Shown: positions 8,192 to 20,108, counted from the stretch's first letter. The stretch is DNA of 64,000 nt from Cryobacterium flavum (GCF_900103805.1 NZ_FNIB01000006.1:1-64000), one strand, 5' to 3'. Translations and numbers: made by a program. The notes: generated from the letters alone by a model not told the origin.

Positions 8192-8872
8192 ATGACTGCA
8201 CGAATTTTGGTTATCGATGACGATACCGCCCTGTCCGAGATGATCGGCATCGTTTTGCACGGCGAAGGCTTCAATCCGGGGTTCTGCGCCGATGGGTCCC
8301 TCGCCCTCGAGACGTTTCGCACCGAGAAGCCCGACCTGGTATTGCTCGACCTCATGCTGCCCGGCCTCGACGGGATCGAAGTGTGTCGGCTGATCCGCGC
8401 AGAATCGGGGGTCCCGATCATCATGCTCACCGCGCGGTCCGACACCACCGACGTGGTCAAGGGTCTCGAGTCCGGCGCCGACGACTACATGGTGAAGCCG
8501 TTCAACCCCAAGGAATTGGTCGCCCGCATTCGCACGCGCCTGCGCCCGCCCGCCGCCGACGGTGCCCTCGCCCTGCACATCGGTGACCTCGTTGTGAACG
8601 CGGTCGGCCACGAAGTCACCCGCGGAACGGCCGCGATCAATCTGACCCCGCTCGAATTCGACCTGCTGCTCGCCCTGGCGTCCAAACCCCAGCAGGTTTT
8701 CACCCGCGAGATGCTGCTGGAACAGGTCTGGGGCTACCACTACAAGGCGGACACCCGGCTGGTGAACGTGCACGTGCAGCGGCTGCGCGCCAAAGTCGAG
8801 CATGACCCCGACAATCCGAAGATCGTCATGACGGTGCGCGGTGTCGGCTATCGCGCCGGCACGGTCAGCTAG
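8192..8872 (+). CDS. mtrA: Response regulator MtrA
   Basis: MtrA is the OmpR-type regulator of the MtrAB two-component system, which controls cell wall hydrolases, division and osmotic responses in Actinobacteria and is essential in several. The 226-residue protein has a receiver domain with acidic pocket D10/D11, phosphoacceptor D53 (LLDLMLPG) and K102 (VKPFNP), then a winged-helix DNA-binding domain ending in VHVQRLRAKVE and VMTVRGVGYRAG. The ATG at 8192 follows GAAAGAGAC. mtrB starts 18 nt downstream. Confidence 0.97.
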   Translation: MTARILVIDDDTALSEMIGIVLHGEGFNPGFCADGSLALETFRTEKPDLVLLDLMLPGLDGIEVCRLIRAESGVPIIMLTARSDTTDVVKGLESGADDYMVKPFNPKELVARIRTRLRPPAADGALALHIGDLVVNAVGHEVTRGTAAINLTPLEFDLLLALASKPQQVFTREMLLEQVWGYHYKADTRLVNVHVQRLRAKVEHDPDNPKIVMTVRGVGYRAGTVS

Positions 8873-8890
8873 AGAACTACGACCGCCCAT

Positions 8891-10570
8891 GTGCGCCCGG
8901 CGATTCCCGCAGAAACGGTTTCTCAAACCGTGCCCCAGCTGACCTATTGGAGCAGGCCGCGTAACTGGCCGAGGCTGGTGCGCGCGTCGTGGCGTTCCTC
9001 CCTGCAATTTCGTACGGTGACGATCTCGGTCGCGCTGTCCGGGCTGGCGATTCTGGTGGTGGGCGTCTACATGTCGGTCAGCATCGGCAACGACCTGTTT
9101 CAATCACGACTCAGCCAGGTGCTGCTCGAATCCGACCGTGCCACCAGCTCCGCGCAGAGCCTGTTCGATTCCTCCGATGCCACCGACCGGGTGCAGGTGC
9201 AGAACCTGCTCAGCTCGGCCCGCACCTCGATCTCGGCCGCCTCCTCGAGCCGGCTGGTCGCCGTGTTGCGGGTGCCTGGGCAGGATCCGTCGACCGTCGC
9301 GCCGCTCGACTCCTCGACGTTCGGGCAATCCACCGGTGTGATCGGCACCGACCTGCGCACCGAGGTGCAGGCCAACGACGGCGATCAGTTCTGGCAGTCG
9401 GTCACCCTGACCGGTGAGGATGCCACGACCATTCCCGGCATCGTGGTCGGGTCGCAGATCACGGTTCCGGTGGCCGGCCGCTATGAGCTGTACATCGCGT
9501 ACAGCCTGCAGGATGCCGAAGCGACGCTCCTGTTCGTACAGCAGACCCTCGGGGTGGCCGGTGTCACCCTCGTGCTGCTGATCGGGGCCGTATCGTGGGT
9601 CGTCGTGCGCTTCGTCGTCACGCCGCTGCGCGTGGCCGCCGAGACGAGCCAGAAGCTGGCCTCCGGTGACCTGGAAGTACGCATTCCCGAGAAGGGTGAA
9701 GACGTCATCGCCACGCTTGCCCGTTCGTTCAACGGTATGGCCGACAGCCTGCAGAGCCAGATTCGTGAGCTCGCCGACCTGTCCGAAGTGCAGCAACGCT
9801 TTGTATCGGATGTCTCGCACGAATTGCGAACGCCGCTCACGACCATCCGCTTGGCCGGCGATGTGCTGTACGACCAGCGGGCGACTTTTCCGCCGGCCAC
9901 CAGCCGCACCGCCGAGCTGCTGCACACCCAGGTCGAACGGTTTGAGCTGCTGCTGAGCGACCTTCTCGAAATCAGCCGCTACGACGCCGGGTCGGTGGAG
10001 TTGGAAAGTGAACCGACCAATCTGGTCTACCTCGCCGAGGATGCCATCGACAGCCTCCGCTCCCTCGCCGAGACCAAGGGCAGCGACCTGCGACTTCTCG
10101 CCCCCGGCGGGTACCTGAACGCCGACGTCGATCCGCGGCGCATCCGTCGGGTGCTGCACAACCTCATCGGCAACGCCATCGAGCACGGTGAGGGCAAACC
10201 CGTCGTGGTCTCGGTCGACAGCGACGCGAACGCGGTGGCGCTCGCCGTGCGTGACTACGGGCTCGGCATGAGCCAGGCCGAGGTCGCGCACGTGTTCGAC
10301 CGGTTTTGGCGTGCTGATCCCTCACGCCAACGCACGATCGGCGGGACCGGACTGGGGCTGGCCATCTCGCGCGAAGACGCGAGCGTACACAACGGCTGGC
10401 TGCAGGTCTGGTCGAGCCCCGGCGACGGGTCGTGTTTTCGACTGACTCTGCCGCGCACGGCCGGCGCCATGCTCGAATCGTCCCCGATCCCGCTGCCGCC
10501 CGACGACGCCACGGCCGCGCTGGGCGAAATCGGGCATGTGCCCGGAATCGGCGGGGGCCAGCATGAGTAG
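8891..10570 (+). CDS. mtrB: Sensor histidine kinase MtrB
   Basis: The membrane kinase partner of MtrA has 559 residues from a GTG start. It has a membrane span near residues 45-65, an extracytoplasmic sensor of about 150 residues, a second span near 210-235, a HAMP linker, a HisKA domain with the phospho-histidine in VSHELRTPLTTIRL near residue 309, and a HATPase domain with NLIGNAIEHG (N box), RDYGLGM (G1) and GGTGLGLAI (G2). The end overlaps the lpqB start by 8 nt, so mtrA-mtrB-lpqB form one operon as in other Actinobacteria. Confidence 0.97.
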   Translation: MRPAIPAETVSQTVPQLTYWSRPRNWPRLVRASWRSSLQFRTVTISVALSGLAILVVGVYMSVSIGNDLFQSRLSQVLLESDRATSSAQSLFDSSDATDRVQVQNLLSSARTSISAASSSRLVAVLRVPGQDPSTVAPLDSSTFGQSTGVIGTDLRTEVQANDGDQFWQSVTLTGEDATTIPGIVVGSQITVPVAGRYELYIAYSLQDAEATLLFVQQTLGVAGVTLVLLIGAVSWVVVRFVVTPLRVAAETSQKLASGDLEVRIPEKGEDVIATLARSFNGMADSLQSQIRELADLSEVQQRFVSDVSHELRTPLTTIRLAGDVLYDQRATFPPATSRTAELLHTQVERFELLLSDLLEISRYDAGSVELESEPTNLVYLAEDAIDSLRSLAETKGSDLRLLAPGGYLNADVDPRRIRRVLHNLIGNAIEHGEGKPVVVSVDSDANAVALAVRDYGLGMSQAEVAHVFDRFWRADPSRQRTIGGTGLGLAISREDASVHNGWLQVWSSPGDGSCFRLTLPRTAGAMLESSPIPLPPDDATAALGEIGHVPGIGGGQHE

Positions 10571-12260
10571 TCGCAGTTCAGCCTGGCGCGTCGTTCCGGC
10601 GCTGCTCGTAGCGGTCAGTCTCGCCGTCGGTCTCGGCGGCTGCACCGGCATACCGCGCGACGGCGTGGTGCACGCCGGCAATGACATCGCGCCCGACGAC
10701 AATCCGGCGCCGGTCTTTCTGCCCGCACTACCGCAAAAGGATGCTTCGGTCGAGTCCATCCTGCGCGGATTCATCGACGCCTCCTCCAGCCCGGAGAACA
10801 ACTACGACATCGCCCGCCAGTTTCTGGCTCCGGCGTTTCAATCCAGTTGGGATCCTACTGCGGGCGTCACCGTCGACAACGGTTCAGGGCGCACCCTGAC
10901 CGTCATCGACGACGCCACCACCCTCGTGGCCGTCACGCCGATCGCCGAAGTAGACCAGTCCGGGGAATACCGCGAGGTCGACGCGAGCCCGGTACCGTTG
11001 CGCTATGAATTTGCGCAGATCGGCGGCCAGTGGCGCATCAGCGCGGCCCCAAACGGCACCGTGATCGATGAGAACACCTTCAATGACGTGTTCAGCGCCC
11101 AGCCGGTCTACTTCTACGACCCGGGATTTCGGTTTCTGGTGCCGGACCTGCGCTGGTTTCCGCGCGGGGCATCCGCTCCGACCAAACTGGTCAATGCCGT
11201 CCTGAACGGACCGAGCGCCTGGCTGACCGGCGCCGTGGCCACGGCGTTTCCGGAAGGCTCCAAGCTCACCGCCGACGCCGTGCAGGTCGTCGGGCGGCAG
11301 GCCATGGTCGACCTGAACAGCGAAGCCCTCAACGCCGATCGGCAGACCCTGCAGCGTATGAAGGCCCAACTGGCGGCGAGCCTGCCGACGGGCCTGACCG
11401 TCGAAATCACCATCGACCAGAACTCCCAGGCCATCACTGATCTGGAGTCCGGCGCTCCGCTCGTGGATCCGCGCGTGGATGCCAGGGCGCTCGTGCTGCG
11501 CGGCGACGAGTTCGGTTTTCTCGCCGCGACCGGGCAGAGCGTCACTCCGCTCGACGGTTTGTCTGACGCCATCGCCCAGCTGGCCCCGACCGCCGTGACG
11601 CTCGCTTCGGGGCAGGGATCGGCTGCTGTACTGGCCAGCGACGGCGTATACCTCGTGCGGGCCGGCGACGACCCTCAACTGCTCGATACGCGTGCCGGAC
11701 TGCTCGCACCCTCGATCGACAACGACCGCTTCGTCTGGTCAGTGCCGGCCAACGATCCGAGCGCACTGGTCGTCTATGGCCCGTCGGGGGAGGCGACCGT
11801 ACTGCCGACGCCGTGGCCGGAGGCCACGTCTATCTCGTCGCTGAAGGTGTCCAGAGACGGCGCCCGACTGATCGCGCTGCTCGGCACCGGTTCCGAGACC
11901 CGATTCGTGGTCGCCTCCATCATTCGCACCGGCGTTGTGCCGACCGGCATCGGCGCGCCCGTGCTGCTGGCATCGGGCGGCGGGGTCGGCCAGGGCGCCA
12001 CCTGGATCAACGAGTTGACCGTCGCATCGCTCAGCCTGCTGCCCAGTGGCGAGGCCCGCATCGTCGCCCAACAGATCGGCGGCGTCAGTACCGTTTTGGA
12101 ATCCCCGGTCAGCAGCCGGTTCATCGTCGGCAGCAACTCGGTGCGCGACCTGCGAGCCCTCACCGACACCGGCAGCCTCGAGGTGCAACGCGGAGCGGGC
12201 TGGCAGGCCCGCATCGGAGACGTGACCCTGCTCGCCACCCAGCAAGGCCTCGGCGGCTAG
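10563..12260 (+). CDS. lpqB: Lipoprotein LpqB, MtrB accessory protein
   Basis: LpqB is an exported lipoprotein that interacts with the MtrB sensor domain and modulates MtrA signalling (known from Mycobacterium). The 565-residue protein begins with a signal peptide and lipobox LGGC, with the lipidated Cys at residue 27. It has a GerMN domain around residues 160-280 (VNAVLNGPSAWLTG, TVEITIDQ) followed by the LpqB beta-propeller-like region. The ATG at 10563 overlaps mtrB by 8 nt, supporting this start over an in-frame ATG nine codons earlier that would spoil the signal peptide. Confidence 0.95.
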   Translation: MSSRSSAWRVVPALLVAVSLAVGLGGCTGIPRDGVVHAGNDIAPDDNPAPVFLPALPQKDASVESILRGFIDASSSPENNYDIARQFLAPAFQSSWDPTAGVTVDNGSGRTLTVIDDATTLVAVTPIAEVDQSGEYREVDASPVPLRYEFAQIGGQWRISAAPNGTVIDENTFNDVFSAQPVYFYDPGFRFLVPDLRWFPRGASAPTKLVNAVLNGPSAWLTGAVATAFPEGSKLTADAVQVVGRQAMVDLNSEALNADRQTLQRMKAQLAASLPTGLTVEITIDQNSQAITDLESGAPLVDPRVDARALVLRGDEFGFLAATGQSVTPLDGLSDAIAQLAPTAVTLASGQGSAAVLASDGVYLVRAGDDPQLLDTRAGLLAPSIDNDRFVWSVPANDPSALVVYGPSGEATVLPTPWPEATSISSLKVSRDGARLIALLGTGSETRFVVASIIRTGVVPTGIGAPVLLASGGGVGQGATWINELTVASLSLLPSGEARIVAQQIGGVSTVLESPVSSRFIVGSNSVRDLRALTDTGSLEVQRGAGWQARIGDVTLLATQQGLGG

Positions 12261-12350
12261 CTTCTCCTCCCCAGCGGGCGTCCAGGTCCGTTTGTGCACC
12301 GCTGGCGAAGTCGCACAGTCCCCACCGGCATCCCGCGGCACACTGAGGCC

Positions 12351-13052
12351 ATGAGTAGACAGCTGCGCGATCGACTGGCCGCCGCCGGCCGCGACGCCTG
12401 GGCCACGCTGCTGCCGACCGAGTGCAGCGGCTGCGGTGCCGTCGACCGTGCCCTGTGCGCGAGCTGCCGGCTGGCGCTGGCGCCCGCCGTGCACGCGGTC
12501 ACCCGCGACGACGCCCTCATCTGGGCCGCTCTGACTTATGCGGGTTCTGCCCGCCACGTGATCGCCGCCTACAAAGACGGCGGTCGAACGGATGCCGCCG
12601 CCGCGCTCGCCGCGCCGCTGCGAGCGGCCATCGTGGCCGCGCTCGTCGCCGTGCCAAACCTGACCGAGCCGAATCAGCCCGGGAGCCCGCGCGACATCCA
12701 CCTGGTCACCATTCCGTCGTCCCGCCTGGCCTGGCGCGTACGCGGCTACCACCCGGTCGACGCCCTGCTGCGCCGGGCCGGCCTGCACTCATCCCCGGTG
12801 CTCGTGCAGCGCACCGAGGCCCTCGACCAGGTGGGTCTCGGCCGGGCGGCGAGGGCCTCGAACAAGAACAACAGTCTTGTCGCCCGGCATCCGCTCGACG
12901 GGGTGTCGGTGATCCTCGTCGACGACATTGTGACGACCGGCGCGACCCTGCTCGAGGCGCGGCGTGCCGTGTTCGCTGCGGGCGGTATCGTCGTCGGTCT
13001 GGCCGCACTGGCGGAAACACGGCGTCTGCTCCCCGCGCACAACCCTCCTTAG
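12351..13052 (+). CDS. ComF family phosphoribosyltransferase-like protein
   Basis: The 233-residue protein has an N-terminal zinc-ribbon of ComFC type (CSGCG ... CASC, residues about 24-41) and a C-terminal phosphoribosyltransferase fold with the PRPP-binding motif VILVDDIVTTGATLLEA near residue 185. ComFC homologues take part in DNA uptake or repair in other bacteria; the actual substrate is unknown here. The same gene follows lpqB and precedes hpf in mycobacteria. The ATG at 12351 has a weak GAGG upstream. Confidence 0.88.
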   Translation: MSRQLRDRLAAAGRDAWATLLPTECSGCGAVDRALCASCRLALAPAVHAVTRDDALIWAALTYAGSARHVIAAYKDGGRTDAAAALAAPLRAAIVAALVAVPNLTEPNQPGSPRDIHLVTIPSSRLAWRVRGYHPVDALLRRAGLHSSPVLVQRTEALDQVGLGRAARASNKNNSLVARHPLDGVSVILVDDIVTTGATLLEARRAVFAAGGIVVGLAALAETRRLLPAHNPP

Positions 13053-13163
13053 GCAAACTGATGGATAAATACTGTGACTTATCTGACCGTCACGGCTACG
13101 GTGGAGACAAAGGCGCGTAATGATCGCCCAGTTGTCGGGCGGTCCGCCAAACTGGAGGTCGTC

Positions 13164-13868
13164 ATGGAAACTAACATCGTCGGACGCAACCTTGGGATCA
13201 CTGATCGCTTCCGGGATTACGCGACGGAGAAGGCCGAGAAAATTGCCCTCCTCGCCGAGAAGGCCGTCGCGCTCGAGATTAAGGTCAGCCGCCACCACGA
13301 GAAGAACGGCGCTGCCGTCGGCAACGACCGGGTCGAACTCACCCTGATCGGCAAAGGTCCGCTGGTGCGGGCCGAAGCAGACGGATCCGACAAGTACGCC
13401 GCCTTCGACGTGGCGCTGGGTCGTCTGCTCGAACGCGTTCGTCGCGCCAAAGACCGCAAGAAGGTGCACCGCGGCGGGGCCCACCGTCCTACCTCGCTGC
13501 ACGAGGCATCCGCTGTGGGATTCAGCGTCATCGACATCACCCCCGCCAACCCCGAAACGCTCGAGCGGGTGCGCACCGGCGCGATCCCGATTGTGCAAGC
13601 GGATGCCCCAGAAGCCTCCGCCGAGGAGGACTACTGCCCCGTCGTCATCCGTCGCAAGGTGTTCGCGGCTGCTCCCATGTCCGTCGACGATGCCCTCTAC
13701 TTCATGGAGCTCGTCGGCCATGACTTCTACCTGTTCCAGGACATCGAGACGAAGCGTCCCAGCGTGGTCTACCGCCGCAAGGGCTGGGACTATGGGGTCA
13801 TTGAGCTCGACGGTTCGTCGAGCGAGTTGCAGGAGGCTGTGCCCGTTGCCAGCGGGCGTGCCAACTGA
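13164..13868 (+). CDS. hpf: Ribosome hibernation promoting factor, long form
   Basis: Long HPF binds the 30S decoding region and dimerises ribosomes into inactive 100S particles in stationary phase or stress. The 234-residue protein has the N-terminal RaiA/HPF domain (residues 1-105, starting METNIVGRNLGITDRFRDY) and the C-terminal dimerisation domain (about 170-230: VVIRRKVFAAAPMSVDDAL, VVYRRKGWDYGVIEL). The ATG at 13164 is preceded by GGAGGTC, so I chose it over a frame extension beginning at 13074. secA follows after a folded 137-nt gap. Confidence 0.96.
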   Translation: METNIVGRNLGITDRFRDYATEKAEKIALLAEKAVALEIKVSRHHEKNGAAVGNDRVELTLIGKGPLVRAEADGSDKYAAFDVALGRLLERVRRAKDRKKVHRGGAHRPTSLHEASAVGFSVIDITPANPETLERVRTGAIPIVQADAPEASAEEDYCPVVIRRKVFAAAPMSVDDALYFMELVGHDFYLFQDIETKRPSVVYRRKGWDYGVIELDGSSSELQEAVPVASGRAN

Positions 13869-13890
13869 CCAACTAGCATTGCCTTAGCCG

Positions 13891-13982
13891 CCGACCAGGT
13901 CGGTGCTCTGGCATCTGCCAGACGAGAGGTGCAGGCTTGTGCTGCAGAAGTCCGATTGGGCTGCCGCAGTGCGAGCCTGCAC
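13891..13982 (+). promoter_or_regulatory. Three consecutive hairpins in the hpf-secA gap
   Basis: The 137-nt gap before secA folds into three perfect stems: CCGACC/GGTCGG (13891-13903), TCTGGCA/TGCCAGA with a 2-nt turn (13907-13922), and a 9-bp stem GTGCAGGCT (13929-13937) / AGCCTGCAC (13974-13982) enclosing 36 nt. The last stem ends 12 nt before the GGAG of secA. It could attenuate hpf read-through or regulate secA translation. No U-tract follows, so plain termination is not the obvious reading. Confidence 0.5.
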
Positions 13983-14005
13983 CGTTTGACTAGTGGAGTA
14001 CATTC

Positions 14006-16813
<2,808 letters not shown>

Positions 16814-16906
16814 ACCCCACGCCAGCACATCGATGTGCGCCCGTCCGGCGGCGCGCGGCGATGCGCGTGGGTGGGGCATCCGTCTGCTGGCCGGGCGGTT
16901 CTGGCC

Positions 16907-17362
16907 TCATAGGACGACGAGTACAGTAGCTCTCCAGCGCTGGTCCAGGGCTTCCAGCTGCAAGGAGACGACGTGCGCGCGGCGTTTGTCGTACACCACG
17001 ATCACCGCGTTGAAACCGCCGGTCTCGGTCGGCCAGGTTTTGACCTGATCGATCCACAGTCTCGGCCGCTCCGCGACGATTCCCGTGATGGCTCTGGCAC
17101 GAGAGGCGATCGTCACACGGATGTGAAGATGGGCGTAGACGTCGTCGGTGACCCATCGCGCGAGCTGCTCCAGGTCTCTGGCTCCGGCGATGGCCTCGAT
17201 GGCCCGCAGTGCGAGGGCGCGCAGGAGCTGTTCTATTTCGTGCCCGTGCGCTGCTCCGATTGGTCTCGGGCCGGCACCGCGCGGGCTGACTGCGCGCTGG
17301 TCGACGCGGGGCTCCAACGGGTTGACCTGCAGACGGGCAGACCCGGAACCAGATGACGTCAT
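16907..17362 (-). CDS. Rv3235 family protein
   Basis: The 151-residue soluble protein matches the Rv3235 family of small conserved actinobacterial proteins of unknown function. The core is residues 40-150, with LARWVTDDVYAHLHIR and a terminal beta-rich GGFNAVIVVYDKRRAHVVSL. The same gene lies near secA in mycobacteria. A clear ribosome site, AGGAGG, precedes the ATG (17360-17362). It converges on secA, with a GC-rich 93-nt gap containing the 14-bp palindrome GCACATCGATGTGC (16824-16837) inside a CCCACGC/GCGTGGG stem that may serve as a terminator. Confidence 0.8.
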   Translation of the reverse strand: MTSSGSGSARLQVNPLEPRVDQRAVSPRGAGPRPIGAAHGHEIEQLLRALALRAIEAIAGARDLEQLARWVTDDVYAHLHIRVTIASRARAITGIVAERPRLWIDQVKTWPTETGGFNAVIVVYDKRRAHVVSLQLEALDQRWRATVLVVL

Positions 17363-17494
17363 TGTTCCTCCTGATATCGAACGTGCAACTCTTGTGGCGC
17401 AAAACCTAAGCAGTTTGATCGCTGCACTGTCGAGCGCTTAAAGAGCCTGTGCACAACCCGAGCGAGAACGCTCGGCGTCGGCTACTTTCAACGT

Positions 17495-18094
17495 GTGCGC
17501 TGGGATGATCTGTTTGACGACCTCGAAGGGCAACTCGAACGCGAGCTGCACGCCGAGGCCACTGACCTGCGCCTGCAGGAGGAACGTACGCGGTTGGAAA
17601 AGCTCTCCCTGCGCACCCGGTTGAGTAACGTGGTGCGATCGGCCGGCCTCGGAGGCACACTGCAACTGCGAATCGTACTGGTGTCCGGTGAGACCCTCTC
17701 GGTTCGACCGACGACGCTGGGCCGGGACTGGCTCGCGGCGGACCTGCCCGGCACCGCCAATGGGCGGGCTCAGTGCGTGATCCCGCTTTCGGCCGTCGCC
17801 GGGGTAGTGCTCAGCGCGGAGCAGAGCCTGGTCTCGCTCGCGGTCGAGTCAGAATCCACCGGAAAGCTCATCGAACGCGTCGGTTTTCCCTTTGTGCTGC
17901 GGGACCTGTGCCGGCGGCGGCGCTTCGTGGAACTCGACACTCGCGGTGGTGTCCTGGCCGGAAGCATCGACCGGGTGGCGCGTGACCATCTCGATCTGGC
18001 GGTGCATCCGCTCGGAACGCTGCGCCGCGCGCCGGAGATTCTGCACTACCGTCTCGTGCCGTTCTGGCAGATTCACGTTATTCGGCTCTGCTAG
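17495..18094 (+). CDS. Conserved hypothetical protein with N-terminal coiled coil
   Basis: I do not recognise this 199-residue protein. Residues about 5-45 are charged and helical (DDLFDDLEGQLERELHAEA), fit for a short coiled coil. The rest is beta-rich with no membrane span and no signal peptide. The GTG at 17495 is the best start. It is divergent from the Rv3235-like gene and precedes the SAF/ParA-like pair by 88 nt. That gap contains a perfect DnaA-box sequence (18096-18104). A link to the following pair is possible but only from proximity. Confidence 0.7.
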   Translation: MRWDDLFDDLEGQLERELHAEATDLRLQEERTRLEKLSLRTRLSNVVRSAGLGGTLQLRIVLVSGETLSVRPTTLGRDWLAADLPGTANGRAQCVIPLSAVAGVVLSAEQSLVSLAVESESTGKLIERVGFPFVLRDLCRRRRFVELDTRGGVLAGSIDRVARDHLDLAVHPLGTLRRAPEILHYRLVPFWQIHVIRLC

Positions 18095-18182
18095 TTGTGG
18101 ATAACTTTTTCACGACTTAGCGAAGTCGGGCACGATAGGGCCAATGCACCATCGGAATCGATTCAGAGAAGCGAGGTAACGG

Positions 18183-18818
18183 ATGAAAACACCCCGTCCC
18201 ACACGCACGCGCCGCCGCTTCTGGGTTGACCCCCGATTCATCATCGGGCTGGTGCTGGTCGCTGCTTCGATAGCGGGGGTCGGCGCGATTGTCGCCGGCA
18301 CTGATCGCACTACGGCGGTCTATACCGCACGGCACACACTGACCGTCGGTGACCAGCTGAGGGCGGCCGACCTCGTTGAAACTCGGGTGCAGCTCGGCGG
18401 CGCGGCCGACCTGTATCTGGTTCCGTCGACTGGCTTGAAGGGTGGGCTGCTCGTCACGCAGACGATCCTGACCGGTGAACTGGTGGCCCGGTCAGCGGTC
18501 GGGGAATCGTCGGGGAGCGATGTGACCAGTGTCGTCGTCGACGTTCCCGGTCGACTGGCCGCCTCGATCGCGGCCGGTTCGGTCGTCGACATCTGGTCGG
18601 CGCGGGCGACCGGGCCGAGTGAGTACGCGCCGCCGACGATTCTCGTGGGGCAGGCTGTCGTCGTGCGGATCGTCGAACCGACCGGCATCATTGCCGCCTC
18701 CAGTGGGCAATCCGTGGAAATGCTCGTGCCGAAGGCCAACGTGGGCGCGGTGCTGGAGGCCATCATGAACGGCGATGCCCTCGCGATCGTTCCCGTGAAC
18801 ACCCCGGTGGTGCCCTGA
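18183..18818 (+). CDS. SAF domain protein, CpaB/RcpC-like
   Basis: The 211-residue protein has an arginine-rich N-terminus, a single membrane anchor near residues 19-40, and an extracytoplasmic SAF domain (about 48-110: LTVGDQLRAADLVETRVQL), as in the Flp-pilus assembly protein CpaB and flagellar FlgA. Behind it is a beta region (VVVDVPGRLAASIAAGSVVDIW) typical of the RcpC/CpaB family. No other pilus genes are in the window. Its stop overlaps the ParA-like gene start (TGATG), so the two are coupled. GAGG lies just upstream of the ATG. Confidence 0.82.
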   Translation: MKTPRPTRTRRRFWVDPRFIIGLVLVAASIAGVGAIVAGTDRTTAVYTARHTLTVGDQLRAADLVETRVQLGGAADLYLVPSTGLKGGLLVTQTILTGELVARSAVGESSGSDVTSVVVDVPGRLAASIAAGSVVDIWSARATGPSEYAPPTILVGQAVVVRIVEPTGIIAASSGQSVEMLVPKANVGAVLEAIMNGDALAIVPVNTPVVP

Positions 18819-20080
18819 TGGCCCGGCTCGCGCTCGTGCTCGACCGAGCGACCGAGCAGCGCATGCTGGCCGACATCATTGATTGTGGGCACAGCGTGGT
18901 CACTCGCGTGGATACCGCCCGGGAGTTCCTTGAGACGCTGTCCCATGGGCAACCCCACGTCGTGGTCGTCAGTGGTCGCCGGGAATCCCTGACCGGCCAG
19001 TTGATCGCCGCCTGCGACGAGCGCGGCATTCGCGTTGTCGCCCTGACCGCGACGGAATTGGAGCGGCGGCACGCCGGCACCCTGGGCCTCTACGAAACTG
19101 TCGCGATACCCTGCGATTGGTCGGAGATTGAAGATTTGCTGGTGTCGGGGGTTGTCGTTCCGTTGCGGGTGGGGGAGCGGCACTTCACCGGCGGTGCACT
19201 CAATACCGGCTCGGTGATCGCGGTGTGGGGCCCGGCCGGCGCGCCGGGGCGCACGACACTGGCCATCAACATCGCGGCCGAAATCGCAGCGGCCGGTCAC
19301 ACCGTCGTGTTGGCCGACGTCGATACCTACAGCGCCTCGATCGCTCCGAGCCTGGGCATGCTCGACGAAGCGCCCGGCTTTGCCGCTGCCTGCCGTTTGG
19401 CCGGCAGCGACAGTTTGAACCAATCAGAGCTTGAACGTATCGCGCAACGCTACAACTCGCCCAAGGGTGCCTTCTGGGTGCTCACCGGCCTCGGCCGACC
19501 GTCGCGCTGGCCGGAACTGTCGACCGAACGGGTCACCCGCACCATCGACGCCTTGCGGCACTGGGTGGACTACGTCGTGCTGGACACCGGGTTCAGTCTG
19601 GAAAGCGATGAAGAGCTGACCAGCGACATGTTGGCACCCCGGCGCAACGCGGCCACCGTCACGGCCCTGCGGGTGGCCGACCATGTCGTGGCCTGTGGGC
19701 TGGCCGACCCGGTCGGTATGGCCCGGTTTCTGCGCGCTTGGAGTGACCTCACCGAGGTGATCGGCAGCAGCACGGTCAGCGTCGTGATGAACCAGGTGCG
19801 GGCGAGCGCGGTCGGGCTGAATCCGCGCGGGCAGGTCGCGGCAATGCTGCTGCGCTTTGGCGGCATCGAATCGCCCATTCTGGTGCCGCACGATCAGGGC
19901 GCCCTCGACGCTGCGGTCTTGACCGGCCGCAGCCTGCGGGACGCGAGCCCGAAGTCGTCAGCTCGAGCGAGCATCCGTCGGTTTGTACTGGAGGACCTCA
20001 TCGTGGTTCCAGCCCGGGAATCAGAACGGATGCCGCGGCGGGTCAGGTGGCGCGGCCGTAAGGCCGCCCCGGCCACGTAA
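18818..20080 (+). CDS. ParA/MinD-like ATPase, CpaE type, with altered P-loop
   Basis: This 420-residue protein has an N-terminal receiver-like region (1-120) lacking a clear phosphoacceptor and a ParA/MinD fold from about residue 132, as in CpaE. The P-loop is GPAGAPGRTT (138-147): the usual GKT lysine is arginine (R145) and the deviant Walker A first lysine is also absent. A Walker A'-like VLADVDTYS follows near 165. ATP binding may be weak or different. It is coupled by 1 nt to the SAF gene. The pair resembles an orphan CpaB-CpaE module; the target is unknown. Confidence 0.8.
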   Translation: MARLALVLDRATEQRMLADIIDCGHSVVTRVDTAREFLETLSHGQPHVVVVSGRRESLTGQLIAACDERGIRVVALTATELERRHAGTLGLYETVAIPCDWSEIEDLLVSGVVVPLRVGERHFTGGALNTGSVIAVWGPAGAPGRTTLAINIAAEIAAAGHTVVLADVDTYSASIAPSLGMLDEAPGFAAACRLAGSDSLNQSELERIAQRYNSPKGAFWVLTGLGRPSRWPELSTERVTRTIDALRHWVDYVVLDTGFSLESDEELTSDMLAPRRNAATVTALRVADHVVACGLADPVGMARFLRAWSDLTEVIGSSTVSVVMNQVRASAVGLNPRGQVAAMLLRFGGIESPILVPHDQGALDAAVLTGRSLRDASPKSSARASIRRFVLEDLIVVPARESERMPRRVRWRGRKAAPAT

Positions 20081-20108
20081 CCCGCCGGATACACCTAGGC
20101 TATGGAGA

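Noticed and set aside
16814-16870. Intrinsic terminator between secA and the Rv3235-like gene
   Set aside because: CCCACGC/GCGTGGG with the inner palindrome GCACATCGATGTGC can fold, but the loop is long and there is no U-tract on either strand, so I did not list it as a feature.
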